This document shows, in pieces, positions 7,020 to 15,081 of a DNA stretch of 64,000 bases. The stretch comes from Fictibacillus fluitans. Its GTDB lineage: Bacteria; Bacillota; Bacilli; Bacillales; Fictibacillaceae. How positions within the stretch are numbered: the stretch's first letter is position 1; each line of letters opens with the position of its first letter. The position numbers and the translations under genes were made by a program. Where the stretch lies: positions 1-64,000 of the forward strand of contig NZ_JAUHTR010000006.1 of the NCBI RefSeq assembly GCF_030418125.1, read 5' to 3'. The notes beneath the pieces were generated by a model. That model was not told the origin of the DNA. It saw nothing but the letters and a program-made list of their open reading frames with translations, and searched no databases.

Positions 7020-7976
7020 CTATTCTGCTTTCCTGTAATATTCAACACCCTGAATTTGCTCGATTTTTACTTTTCCCTCTGCCTCAAGCAGGTCAAGATG
7101 CCCTACTGTTTCTGATAATGTGAGCCCAGGCTCTTTTTTATACATCCGCGGGAACAGCTGCCGGCTGAGTTCATAGGCGGTCATTTTTCCCGCAAGCAGC
7201 GTTCGAAGCACTTCTGCTCTGTTGTTCTGTTCCTTCAGCCTTTCCCGGATCAGCCCCCGGCAGTTGGTGATATCATCTCCATGGCCCGGCAGGACCCGCC
7301 TGATCGGGAGAACAGCAGCTTTTCGCAGGGATTCCCGGTACTGCAATAGAGGTCTTGGCCGGTCCATTTCTCCAGGCTCTGGCGGCTCTATAAGCGCATT
7401 GGATGAAACACGCTGAAGGAGAAAGTCCCCTCCGATCATTGTTCCGCTTTCCTCATGAAACAGAGAGAGATGGTCGGGCGAATGTCCGGGGGTTTTGATC
7501 ATCCCCCAACCTGGCAACCCTGGAATTTCTTTCCCCTCTGATACTAATATGTCGGAATGAACAGCAGCAGAAAACCCGAGATATCGCTCCTGCTTTTCCT
7601 TCTCCAGCTCGGAAGCTTCTCTGGGCATTCCTGATTTTTTATAAAACGACTCGTAAAATTGATTTCTATGTAAAAAATATTGCGGGTCCTGGCAGAGATA
7701 TGGAATCTGTTCCTTGCTTGCCAGAACTGGAGCCGGAGAATCAAAATACGCATACAATCCAACATGATCGGGATGATAATGAGTAAAAATAATTTGTTTA
7801 ATATCGTTTACGGAAACTCCTGAACCCTGAAGCTTTTCCCGGAAAACCGACCAGGCCCCGGGGGTTCTCGGGCCGCAGTCAACGAGGGTCAGCTTCTCTC
7901 CCGCTATAAGATACACATTTACATTTCCTACCAGAAAAGGGGTAGGAAGCTCGATGGCCATAATTTTCTCTTTCAA
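7020..7976 (-). CDS. yqjP: Metallo-beta-lactamase-fold hydrolase YqjP
   Basis: A 318-residue metallo-beta-lactamase-fold hydrolase. The zinc motif THYHPDHVG (HxHxDH, about residues 66-73), a later HSPDHLS and a GHGDDI segment are visible. A C-terminal winged-helix-like region (LSRQLFPRMYKKEPG...) is typical of the LACTB2/YqjP-like group. The start is a TTG at 7976, with GGAGG about 12 nt upstream. The ATG six codons in is too far from it. The substrate is unknown. Some relatives are RNA endonucleases or thioester hydrolases. It leads the yqjP-yqjQ pair. Confidence 0.85.
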   Translation of the reverse strand: MKEKIMAIELPTPFLVGNVNVYLIAGEKLTLVDCGPRTPGAWSVFREKLQGSGVSVNDIKQIIFTHYHPDHVGLYAYFDSPAPVLASKEQIPYLCQDPQYFLHRNQFYESFYKKSGMPREASELEKEKQERYLGFSAAVHSDILVSEGKEIPGLPGWGMIKTPGHSPDHLSLFHEESGTMIGGDFLLQRVSSNALIEPPEPGEMDRPRPLLQYRESLRKAAVLPIRRVLPGHGDDITNCRGLIRERLKEQNNRAEVLRTLLAGKMTAYELSRQLFPRMYKKEPGLTLSETVGHLDLLEAEGKVKIEQIQGVEYYRKAE

Positions 7977-8073
7977 GGATGCACCTGACCTCCTTACGTT
8001 GCATAATATAATAAGTATATCAAAACTTTCACTCTTGAAAAAAATGAAAATTCCAAAAAGTATTGGAATAGCC

Positions 8074-8103
8074 TTGACATACTGGAGCTGTCCATTGCAT
8101 AAT
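8074..8103 (+). promoter_or_regulatory. Sigma-A promoter for the proI T-box leader
   Basis: TTGACA (8074-8079), an 18-nt spacer and CATAAT (8098-8103). It gives a transcript that starts close to 8110 and carries the T-box leader. The divergent yqjP starts 97 nt to the left. Confidence 0.75.
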
Positions 8104-8112
8104 ATCTTTTAA

Positions 8113-8360
8113 TAACTAAACGTTGAAACGGCGTTGAAAGGGACTAGTACTTCATAAAGCGGCTGATAGAGAGCGGAATCCACCGGCTGAAAGATTCTGC
8201 AAGCGCGCGATGAACGAACCTATCCCCCGAGCCATCAGGGAATGAACCTGATCGTATGCCTTCGATACAGGCTACAAGCTGGGCTTTGTAATCAAGCCAA
8301 TTAAGGTGGTACCGCGGATCGCACTCCTCCGTCCTTTTATAGGATGAAGGAGTGCGTTTT
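8113..8360 (+). promoter_or_regulatory. T-box leader, proline-responsive (proI)
   Basis: A tRNA-sensing T-box riboswitch. The invariant T-box sequence AAGGTGGTACCGCGG is at 8303-8317. It precedes a terminator with stem CGCACTCCT (8320-8328 with 8348-8356) and four T. Upstream, AGAGAGCGG near 8168 and GGCTGAAAG near 8185 fit the stem I AG-bulge and apical loop. A CCT at 8219-8221, in GAACCTA, is the best specifier codon and would read tRNA-Pro. Uncharged tRNA-Pro should favour antitermination and proI expression. In B. subtilis, proI and proBA are T-box controlled. The 5' boundary is approximate. Confidence 0.9.
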
Positions 8361-8385
8361 AGTTTACCTAATTGGAGGGATAGCC

Positions 8386-9228
8386 ATGAATAAAAAAATT
8401 GCCTTTATCGGAGCAGGCGCGATGGCTGAAGCTATGATTTCGGGAATGGTTGCCAAAAACTGGGCTGCCCCGGAAAATATTATCGTAACCAACCGGATCA
8501 ACGCCAAAAGGCTCGAGGAGCTTAAGGAAAACTATAAAGTTACCATTTCTAAATCAGCAAGTGAGGCAATACACCAGGCTGATATTCTCATTCTGGCAAT
8601 GAAACCAAAAGATGCAGAACAGGCCCTGCGGTTAATAAACAAAGCAGTTCATGCGGACCATATCCTCATCTCCGTTCTCGCGGGTATATCAACAGATCTG
8701 ATTTCTTCCCTTCTGGATGCCCCGGTTCCTGTAATCCGGGCTATGCCCAATACTTCTGCAGCCATCGGATATTCGGCAACCGGCATTGCCGGCGGAAAAT
8801 TTGCCGAAGTTAAGCACATGCAGCTGGCCGAAGAATTATTCAGCTGTATCGGCACAACAACCTGCCTTCGGGAAGAAAGCCTGCATGCAGTGACCGGTTT
8901 ATCGGGCAGTGGCCCCGCGTATGTATACTATCTGGTAGAAGCCATGCAGCAGGCGGCCTCTTCCATGGATATCAGCGAGGAGGAAGCAAGAGACCTGATC
9001 GCCCAAACGCTTCTCGGGGCAGCACACATGGTGAAGATAAGCGGTGATCATCCCAAACAGCTTCGCCAAAAAGTAACCAGTCCGGGAGGCACAACAGAAG
9101 CTGGCATTCAGATGCTCGACCATTTCCAGGTTAAAAATGCAATTGAGCAGTGCGTCAAACGGGCGGCCGAACGATCAGAAGAACTTGGCAAAATATACAC
9201 CCGGTCATCAAGCCAAGGAATAGTTTGA
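8386..9228 (+). CDS. proI: Pyrroline-5-carboxylate reductase ProI
   Basis: A 280-residue NAD(P)H-dependent reductase that makes proline from pyrroline-5-carboxylate. The Rossmann motif GAGAMAEAMISG is at residues 8-19. AMPNTSA and the conserved dimer-domain block VTSPGGTTEAGIQML are present. The ATG at 8386 follows TTGGAGGGATAGCC. The open frame starting at 8344 begins inside the T-box terminator and is not the real start. It ends at TGA 9226-9228, which overlaps the next promoter. The T-box leader marks it as a biosynthetic, proline-starvation-controlled copy. Confidence 0.95.
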   Translation: MNKKIAFIGAGAMAEAMISGMVAKNWAAPENIIVTNRINAKRLEELKENYKVTISKSASEAIHQADILILAMKPKDAEQALRLINKAVHADHILISVLAGISTDLISSLLDAPVPVIRAMPNTSAAIGYSATGIAGGKFAEVKHMQLAEELFSCIGTTTCLREESLHAVTGLSGSGPAYVYYLVEAMQQAASSMDISEEEARDLIAQTLLGAAHMVKISGDHPKQLRQKVTSPGGTTEAGIQMLDHFQVKNAIEQCVKRAAERSEELGKIYTRSSSQGIV

Positions 9229-9253
9229 CAATTCTGTTATTTCATTTTATAAT
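9225..9253 (+). promoter_or_regulatory. Perfect consensus sigma-A promoter
   Basis: TTGACA (9225-9230), exactly 17 nt, then TATAAT (9248-9253). The -35 overlaps the proI stop codon. It drives the 52-residue gene at 9287. Confidence 0.9.
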
Positions 9254-9286
9254 AAAAGACCAAACGTCAGCAACGGGAGGTATAAT

Positions 9287-9445
9287 ATGCTTGATCAAGA
9301 AGAAGTCAAGCGGTACAATCTGTTGTTTAAAGAATTTCAGCAGTTCCTCACCCGGCCATTAACAAAAAAGGAAAAAGATTTTATAAAATGGATTGTAAAA
9401 AATGATATGAGCATTGAACACCGGTCTTCGGCGAATGCAACCTGA
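9287..9445 (+). CDS. Small 52-residue protein of unknown function
   Basis: Encodes 52 residues beginning MLDQEEVKRYNLLFKEFQQF and ending SSANAT. The middle is highly charged and likely helical (LTKKEKDFIKWIVKND), with no membrane segment and no cysteine. GGGAGG lies 8 nt before the ATG. A perfect consensus promoter is 34 bp upstream and a strong terminator follows 3 bp after the stop, so it is a single-gene unit probably transcribed strongly. I do not recognise the family. Confidence 0.75.
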   Translation: MLDQEEVKRYNLLFKEFQQFLTRPLTKKEKDFIKWIVKNDMSIEHRSSANAT

Positions 9446-9447
9446 CC

Positions 9448-9472
9448 AAGCCTCCCGCAGGAGGCTTTTTTT
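9448..9472 (+). terminator. Strong terminator after the 52-residue gene
   Basis: Stem AAGCCTCC (9448-9455) with GGAGGCTT (9460-9467), loop CGCA, followed by a run of seven T. Confidence 0.95.
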
Positions 9473-9540
9473 CTTTGCAGCAGGCGGTTTATTCCCCGGA
9501 CGTTCTGGTAATGTATAGGACAGAAAGGAGTTTTCCAGAT

Positions 9541-10287
9541 ATGACAAAAATCTATGGACACCGGGGCGCGAGCAAAGTATGCCCGGAGAACACCATGGCG
9601 TCCTACATAAAAGCGTTGGAATTAGGGGCAGAAGGCCTGGAAATTGATGTTCACTTGACGAAAGACGGCATCCCGGTTGTCATCCATGACGAAACGGTAA
9701 AACGGACTACCAACGGAAAAGGGTATGTGAAAAATTTCAGCCTCCAAGAAATTAAACAGCTGGATGCGGGCAGTTGGTTTTCTTCAGAATTTCAATACGA
9801 AAGAATTCCGACACTTGAGGAATTTCTTCAATGGATCCGCACAACCCCTCTTTTGCTTAATATTGAATTGAAGAACAACAAGGTGCATTACGAGGATTTG
9901 GAACAAAAAGTATACAACCTTGTGAATGCATATGGCATGAAAGAACGGACCATTTATTCCTCTTTCAATCATTACAGCCTTGTTTTGTTAAGAGGCATGG
10001 ATCCTTCCATTGATATCGCTCCCCTTTATACATCCAATCTGTATAAACCGTGGAATTATGCAAACCAGCTTGGTGCCTGGAGCGTGCACCCTCCCTTTAA
10101 AAGCCTGCATCCCCCCATTCTGGAAGGATTGCGCAGGCATAATATCTCGGTGAGGCCCTATACCGTCAATAAAGAGAAATGGCTTTATTACTTCTTCCAA
10201 TATGAAGTGGATGCGGTCATAACGGACCTGCCCGATCTGGCACTTGCCGTCCGCAATGGAGATATCCCCTATAAAAAAACGCTATAA
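9541..10287 (+). CDS. yqiK: Glycerophosphodiester phosphodiesterase
   Basis: A 248-residue GDPD-family TIM-barrel enzyme that splits glycerophosphodiesters into glycerol-3-phosphate and an alcohol. The start of the barrel has GHRGASKVCPENT (catalytic His and Arg, then the metal-binding Glu). EIDVHLTKDGIPVVIHD carries the metal ligands and second histidine. It ends with the typical VDAVITDLPDLA. No signal peptide is seen, so it is cytoplasmic. The ATG at 9541 follows AAAGGAG. The frame extends to 9475, but that part lies in the preceding terminator. Confidence 0.9.
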   Translation: MTKIYGHRGASKVCPENTMASYIKALELGAEGLEIDVHLTKDGIPVVIHDETVKRTTNGKGYVKNFSLQEIKQLDAGSWFSSEFQYERIPTLEEFLQWIRTTPLLLNIELKNNKVHYEDLEQKVYNLVNAYGMKERTIYSSFNHYSLVLLRGMDPSIDIAPLYTSNLYKPWNYANQLGAWSVHPPFKSLHPPILEGLRRHNISVRPYTVNKEKWLYYFFQYEVDAVITDLPDLALAVRNGDIPYKKTL

Positions 10288-10299
10288 AAAACAATCCAG

Positions 10300-10329
10300 G
10301 AGAAGTGATCCCAAAAGTGGTCACTTCTC
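10300..10329. terminator. Hairpin between convergent genes
   Basis: Stem GAGAAGTGA (10300-10308) with TCACTTCTC (10321-10329), between the glycerophosphodiesterase and rnz stops. It has only a weak T-tract on the plus side. Confidence 0.55.
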
Positions 10330-10334
10330 TTCGC

Positions 10335-11285
10335 TTACTTATCCATGTCTGCTGCCAGGAGCTTTTCCACCGGGAATACGGAAAAGTCGTCTGCGATGGA
10401 TGTATGGGGAAATACCTCCCGCGCTTCCTTGAGCAACAGCTGTTTCTGTTCTTTGTGATACCTGGAACTGATATGATTAATAATCAATGCGGAAGCATTT
10501 GCCTCCCTGGCAGTGAGTGCGGCAATTTTTGCAGAAGAATGGCCAAATTCAGCCGCCTGCTCAGCCAATTCATGCAAGAAAGTCGCTTCGTGCACAAGCA
10601 CAGTAGCATCTTTCCCGAGCTTCACGGCATTGTCGCAAGCTTTCGTATCCCCCAGAATCGTTATAACTCTTCCCGGAATGGGTGCAGAAAGAAAATCATT
10701 GCTTTTGAGAACGGTTCCGTCAGTGAGCGTCACATCCTTGCCCATTTTCAGCTCCTGATACAGGGGCCCGGGGGACAAACCGCTTTTTTGAAGCAGCTCC
10801 GCCTTCAGTTTCCCTGGCTGTGGGGATTCTTCCATCCGGTACCCATAACAGGGAATCACGTGATCTAGCAGGCTGCTGTATACGCGGCGCCCGTTATCCT
10901 CACAAATCAGTCCTTCCGTAATTTCAACCACTTCAAAGGGATAGGTAAGGTAGGTTGAGCTCACCTTCAAACAGGTTTCCAGGTACTCTTTGATTCCAGG
11001 AGGGCCATAAACTGTAAGCAGACTCTCTTCACCACTTTGAAACGACCGGCTGCCGAGCAGGCCCGGAAGCCCAAAAATGTGGTCTCCATGAAGATGAGTA
11101 ATGAAAATTTTAGTGATTTTACGCGGCTTAATGGCCGAAGTATACAGAATTTGATGCTGCGTAGCCTCTCCGCAGTCAAAAAGCCAAACCTCTCCGCTTC
11201 GTTGAAGAAATTTCAGCGCCACGGATGACACATTTCTTTCTTTCGATGGCATTCCGGCTCCCGTGCCCAAAAAATGAAGTTCCAT
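10335..11285 (-). CDS. rnz: Ribonuclease Z
   Basis: A 316-residue tRNA 3'-processing endonuclease of the metallo-beta-lactamase fold, which trims tRNA precursors lacking an encoded CCA. The N-terminal FLGTGAGMPSKERN, zinc motif THLHGDHIFGLPG (HxHxDH), HEATF and the exosite between residues 150 and 200 match the bacterial short form. The ATG at 11285 was chosen. It lies 5 nt past the stop of the upstream PAP2 gene. The ATG at 11306 would overlap that gene. It is co-oriented with pap2 and dinB, so an operon is likely. Confidence 0.93.
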   Translation of the reverse strand: MELHFLGTGAGMPSKERNVSSVALKFLQRSGEVWLFDCGEATQHQILYTSAIKPRKITKIFITHLHGDHIFGLPGLLGSRSFQSGEESLLTVYGPPGIKEYLETCLKVSSTYLTYPFEVVEITEGLICEDNGRRVYSSLLDHVIPCYGYRMEESPQPGKLKAELLQKSGLSPGPLYQELKMGKDVTLTDGTVLKSNDFLSAPIPGRVITILGDTKACDNAVKLGKDATVLVHEATFLHELAEQAAEFGHSSAKIAALTAREANASALIINHISSRYHKEQKQLLLKEAREVFPHTSIADDFSVFPVEKLLAADMDK

Positions 11286-11289
11286 ATCT

Positions 11290-11973
11290 TTAGCTCTTCC
11301 TTTCATGCCATAAAATAAACACCGCCAGCTGGTAAATCACAATAAAAAGTAAAAGCATACAGCCTCCAGCCAAAAAGCCAGCCGCCACATCGCTCGGGTA
11401 ATGCACACCAAGGTAAATACGGCTAATGCCTACAAGCATAATATACAGAGATCCAAGGACCGCCACCAGGCGCTTCGCCCAGGTCTGATTGATGTGGTGG
11501 GCCAAAAAATAAAAAAGCAATCCAAAAAATCCTGCTGAAATCATGGCGTGTCCACTGGGAAAGCTGTATCCGCCAATCTCTACAAGCTGATGAACGGATG
11601 GCCGCTTCCTTTCGTAAACGTCTTTCAGAAAAAAATTGCCATAGCGGATAGTAAACAAACTAATCATTAAAACTGCAGGTTCCAGCCACTTGCGGCGCCA
11701 GATAATAAAAAAAACAGAAAAAATCAGCAATGAGAGCCACTCATTTGCTTTTGCCGCACTGTTTGTAATCCAGATAAACAGCCGGGTTAATTCGCCAGGC
11801 TGATAGGCGGTCAATGCCGAAATAATCAGGTGATCCATGTTTTCCACTTTCGTGCTGCTATACGCAAGGGCAAGCAGAACAAAAAGAGCCGCTAATCCAA
11901 CCATCCCAACCAAGAGCTTCAACATAATGATTTTATGCAAAATATACACCACCCGGGATAAAAAAACTTCCAT
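11290..11973 (-). CDS. PAP2-family membrane phosphatase
   Basis: A 227-residue membrane phosphatase of the PAP2 superfamily. All three catalytic motifs are visible: KDVYERKRP, PSGH, and SRIYLGVHYPSD. There are about six membrane segments. Likely substrates are lipid phosphates such as undecaprenyl pyrophosphate or phosphatidylglycerol phosphate. Neither the ATG at 11973 nor the one at 11925 (MLKLLVGM) has a clear ribosome site, so the start is uncertain. It lies 9 nt after the dinB stop codon. Confidence 0.85.
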   Translation of the reverse strand: MEVFLSRVVYILHKIIMLKLLVGMVGLAALFVLLALAYSSTKVENMDHLIISALTAYQPGELTRLFIWITNSAAKANEWLSLLIFSVFFIIWRRKWLEPAVLMISLFTIRYGNFFLKDVYERKRPSVHQLVEIGGYSFPSGHAMISAGFFGLLFYFLAHHINQTWAKRLVAVLGSLYIMLVGISRIYLGVHYPSDVAAGFLAGGCMLLLFIVIYQLAVFILWHERKS

Positions 11974-11982
11974 CTATAAAGG

Positions 11983-13173
11983 TTATGACGGACCTGCCTT
12001 CCATTTTCCTCTGATAATGGATTGCTGCCCAAACTTTTTTTGAAGGTCACTGACCAGGCGGTTCACATCTGCCTGCTTTTTTTCCTGTTCGAACGTAAAA
12101 AGATCCATCTGTTTATAGGCATTCTCCCGTGGAATCACATCCGCCGCTGTAATGCCAAGAAGCCGGACGGGTTCACCGTTCCAATGCTTTTTAAATAAAT
12201 TCCACGCCGTTTCAAGGATAATGTCCCGGTCATGAAATGGGTTTTCAAGGGATTTGCTCCTCGTCACCGTTTTTCTGTCTGAGTACCGAATGACAATCTG
12301 CAGATTTTGGCCTACTGCTTTCTTTTGCTTCATCCTGCGTTCAACGGATTCGGCAAGGCTTTCAAAGACACTTTTAATTTCTGGCTCATGGTCCAGGTCT
12401 TCAGCGAGTGTGGTGGAATTTCCAACTGACTGAAATTCCGAAGCCCGCTCAGGATTCACAGGCCGGTCATCAATGCCATTGGCACGCTCCCACATCTTTA
12501 TTCCATTGATGCCAAACCGGTGCTTCAGGCTGTACGCATCTTCTTTTGCCAGGTCGCCAATGGTATGAATGTTAAAAGCTTTTAACTTTTCTTCTGTTGC
12601 TTTCCCAATGCCATGCATCTCACCCACGCCCATCGGCCAAAGGATTGTACCCATTTCCCTTTTTCTTAACACCGTAATTCCCATCGGCTTTTTCATGTCG
12701 GACGCCATTTTAGCGAGAAACTTATTGGGTGCAATCCCTATACTGCAGGGTAATCCAAGTTCATGAAAAATCCTGTTTTGTATTTCACCTGCCATTTCAA
12801 CAGGGTTCATGGATGAAGCTGTCACATCCAAATAACCTTCGTCAATGGATACAGGCTCCACGAGATCGGTATACTCCCTTAAAAGCTGAAACATTCTGTT
12901 CGACATCATTCTGTATTTTTGAAAATCTGGCCTTCGTACGATCAGGGAAGGACACAGTTTTTTTGCCTGCCACAGGGTCATGGTGGTTTTTACGCCGAAC
13001 TTCCTCGCCTCATAGCTGCATGTGACGACGATTCCCCTCCGTTCTTCAGGGTTTCCTGCAATAGCAAGCGGCTTGCCTTTTAATGCAGGATCCATCATGC
13101 TTTCCACAGAAGCATAAAAACTATTCATGTCCACATGCAGGATAAATCTGCGCTTATGCGTTGAACGATCCAT
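11983..13173 (-). CDS. dinB: DNA polymerase IV (Y-family)
   Basis: A 396-residue translesion polymerase. HVDMNSFYASVE and the PVSIDEGYLDVT motif carry the catalytic acids. The helix-hairpin-helix MHGIGKATEEKLKAFNI and a little-finger domain follow. The C-terminal part has QMDLF, a beta-clamp-binding motif of the QxxLF type. The ATG at 13173 follows AAGGAGAGGG. The frame upstream to 13206 lacks support. No LexA box was found upstream, unlike yqjW. It is the second Y-family polymerase in the window and corresponds to B. subtilis yqjH. Confidence 0.93.
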   Translation of the reverse strand: MDRSTHKRRFILHVDMNSFYASVESMMDPALKGKPLAIAGNPEERRGIVVTCSYEARKFGVKTTMTLWQAKKLCPSLIVRRPDFQKYRMMSNRMFQLLREYTDLVEPVSIDEGYLDVTASSMNPVEMAGEIQNRIFHELGLPCSIGIAPNKFLAKMASDMKKPMGITVLRKREMGTILWPMGVGEMHGIGKATEEKLKAFNIHTIGDLAKEDAYSLKHRFGINGIKMWERANGIDDRPVNPERASEFQSVGNSTTLAEDLDHEPEIKSVFESLAESVERRMKQKKAVGQNLQIVIRYSDRKTVTRSKSLENPFHDRDIILETAWNLFKKHWNGEPVRLLGITAADVIPRENAYKQMDLFTFEQEKKQADVNRLVSDLQKKFGQQSIIRGKWKAGPS

Positions 13174-13263
13174 GTTCTTCCCTCTCCTTTTCATGGATTC
13201 CTTCATTATTATATGAAAAGAGAAACGAGAATAAAAGGCAAAAGCCGCTGTGACTTAAAACCG

Positions 13264-13295
13264 TCAAAAAAGACAAGGTACATTTACCTTGTCTT
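13264..13295 (-). terminator. Terminator overlapping the marR stop
   Basis: Inverted repeat AAGACAAGGTA (13270-13280) / TACCTTGTCTT (13285-13295). On the minus strand a run of six T follows. The gene stop codon lies inside the stem. Confidence 0.85.
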
Positions 13296-13790
13296 CACCT
13301 CATCTCTCAGCTGCCTTCCGGTTGCTTCCACCCACTCCACGTAATCCGAGCCATGGAAATGCCGATTTATTTCTTTATGCAGCCCCTCCAGTTGAAGAAG
13401 AAACTCCGCCCTGTCTTCCTCCTGGCTCCATGTCCGTAAGTATTCATAAATTGAATTCTTGCCCTCAGAGGACATTTGTTGTTTTTTCGCTCCTTCTTCT
13501 GTAAGGCTCACATACGAAATTCGCCGGTCATGATCCTTTTTCAGCATCTTCACCAGACCTTTTTCCTTTAATCGTTTGATCACCTGCATGACGGTAGAAA
13601 CATCCCATAAACCCAGCTGGGCTATACGCGAAATGGTAGCTTCTTTTTCAAAGGAAACAATCCATAAAATATGCTGCTCCGCTTGGGTCAGGCCAATAGC
13701 TTTGGCAGATTTTTGCCAATCTTCCTCCAACACTTTATAGACTCCACGCACATAATTCATCATCATATGCAAGTCCGCAACTTCACTCAT
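13284..13790 (-). CDS. MarR-family regulator, ScoC/Hpr-like
   Basis: A 168-residue winged-helix transcription factor. The recognition region ISRIAQLGLWDVSTVMQVIKRLKEKG and the wing with KDHDRRISYVSLTEEG are standard MarR features. The N-terminal stretch EEDWQKSAKAIGLTQAEQHI closely resembles B. subtilis ScoC (Hpr), which represses protease and sporulation-related genes. It is shorter than ScoC (about 203). It has its own promoter region and terminator, so it stands alone between dinB and yqjE. Its target genes are unknown. Confidence 0.8.
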   Translation of the reverse strand: MSEVADLHMMMNYVRGVYKVLEEDWQKSAKAIGLTQAEQHILWIVSFEKEATISRIAQLGLWDVSTVMQVIKRLKEKGLVKMLKKDHDRRISYVSLTEEGAKKQQMSSEGKNSIYEYLRTWSQEEDRAEFLLQLEGLHKEINRHFHGSDYVEWVEATGRQLRDEVKTR

Positions 13791-13902
13791 CCTATCCCTC
13801 CGGCTTTTTATCCAATTTAAGAAAATATTTCCATGTTAAACTACCACCAAATATACTAACAGCTGAGACTCCTGTCAATTCAAACTTAAAACTCCTCCAT
13901 TA

Positions 13903-13939
13903 AAAAAAAGAGGGCCAACGCAATTTGATGGCTGGCCCT
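13903..13939 (-). terminator. Terminator after yqjE
   Basis: Stem AGGGCCA (13911-13917) with TGGCCCT (13933-13939), followed on the minus strand by a run of eight T. It closes the mcm-yqjD-yqjE transcript. Confidence 0.8.
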
Positions 13940-13944
13940 TTGTA

Positions 13945-15066
13945 TTATTCTCCTGCAACCTCTTGAATAACTGCAACGACGATTTCTGCTGTTTTTACCA
14001 GTTCTTCAATTGGCATCTTTTCATTTTTGGTGTGAATATCCTCATAGCCCACTGCCAGATTCACGGTTGGAATGCCATGTCCTGCGATTACGTTCGCATC
14101 GCTTCCACCACCGCTTTGCAACAGGCGGTGCGGCCGGTTAACCCGTGTTGCCGCTTTTTTAGCCACTTCCACGACATGGTCGCCGTCTCCGAATTTAAAC
14201 CCCGGGTACATGACTTTTACTGCAACATCAGCACGGCCGCCAAGGCTCTTCGCAGTCGCTTCAAACGCTTCTTTCATCTTCGCAACCTGCTGCTCCATTT
14301 TTTCCGCGATGAGAGAACGCGCCTCTGCAAGGATCGCAACATGGTCGCATACAATGTTAGTTTGCGTTCCACCTTCAAAACGCCCGATATTAGCCGTTGT
14401 TTCTTCATCAATGCGGCCCAGAGGCATTTTCGAAACCGCCTTGGCTGCAATGGTGATCGCAGAAACACCTTTTTCCGGTGCCACACCCGCATGAGCGGTT
14501 TTTCCGTAAATATCAACGATCAGTTTGGCCTGGGTAGGAGCGGCAACAATGATGTCACCCACCTTGCCGTCACTGTCAAGCGCAAAACCGAATTTGGCGG
14601 TCAGCTTTGCGGGATCAAGTTCTTTTGCTCCGACGAGGCCAGATTCCTCGCCTACAGTAATAATGAACTGAATATCACCGTGCTTAATATTTTGTTCTTT
14701 TAATATTTTTACGGCTTCAAGCATTGCGGAAAGTCCGGCTTTGTCATCCGCACCAAGGATGGTGGTTCCGTCCGTTACAACATAGCCATCTTTAACAGAA
14801 GGCTTGACGCCTACACCCGGCACTACTGTATCCATGTGTGAAGTGAAATAGATCGGATCAATTCCCTCTTTATTTCCCTTCAGCGTACAGATCAGATTGC
14901 CTGCTCCATGTTCGGTTGTTGATTCCGCGTCATCCTCATAAACTTCAACACCTAAATCCGTGAATTTTTTGGTTAAAACTTTGGAAATCTCTTTTTCAAA
15001 TTTTGTCTCGGAATCGATCTGAACCAATTCCAAAAATTCATCAAGCAATCGCTGTTCATTTACCAT
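13945..15066 (-). CDS. yqjE: M20-family peptidase (PepT-like) YqjE
   Basis: A 373-residue M20 metallopeptidase, PepT-like group. Metal ligands and catalytic residues are in FTSHMDTVVPG (His, Asp), TTILGADDKAG (bridging Asp), TVGEESGLVGA (catalytic Glu and ligand), LDSDG, and SGGGSDANV near the end. A dimerisation domain sits at about residues 180-290. It cuts small peptides or N-acyl amino acids. It lies 15 nt after the carboxyltransferase stop and ends in a terminator, so it is the last gene of the methylmalonyl operon. A link to that pathway is not evident. The ATG at 15066 follows GGAGG. Confidence 0.9.
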   Translation of the reverse strand: MVNEQRLLDEFLELVQIDSETKFEKEISKVLTKKFTDLGVEVYEDDAESTTEHGAGNLICTLKGNKEGIDPIYFTSHMDTVVPGVGVKPSVKDGYVVTDGTTILGADDKAGLSAMLEAVKILKEQNIKHGDIQFIITVGEESGLVGAKELDPAKLTAKFGFALDSDGKVGDIIVAAPTQAKLIVDIYGKTAHAGVAPEKGVSAITIAAKAVSKMPLGRIDEETTANIGRFEGGTQTNIVCDHVAILAEARSLIAEKMEQQVAKMKEAFEATAKSLGGRADVAVKVMYPGFKFGDGDHVVEVAKKAATRVNRPHRLLQSGGGSDANVIAGHGIPTVNLAVGYEDIHTKNEKMPIEELVKTAEIVVAVIQEVAGE

Positions 15067-15081
15067 TATGTCTTTCCTCCA

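Noticed and set aside
13174-13283. LexA box upstream of dinB
   Set aside because: I searched for CGAAC-N4-GTTCG-like sequence and found no acceptable match.
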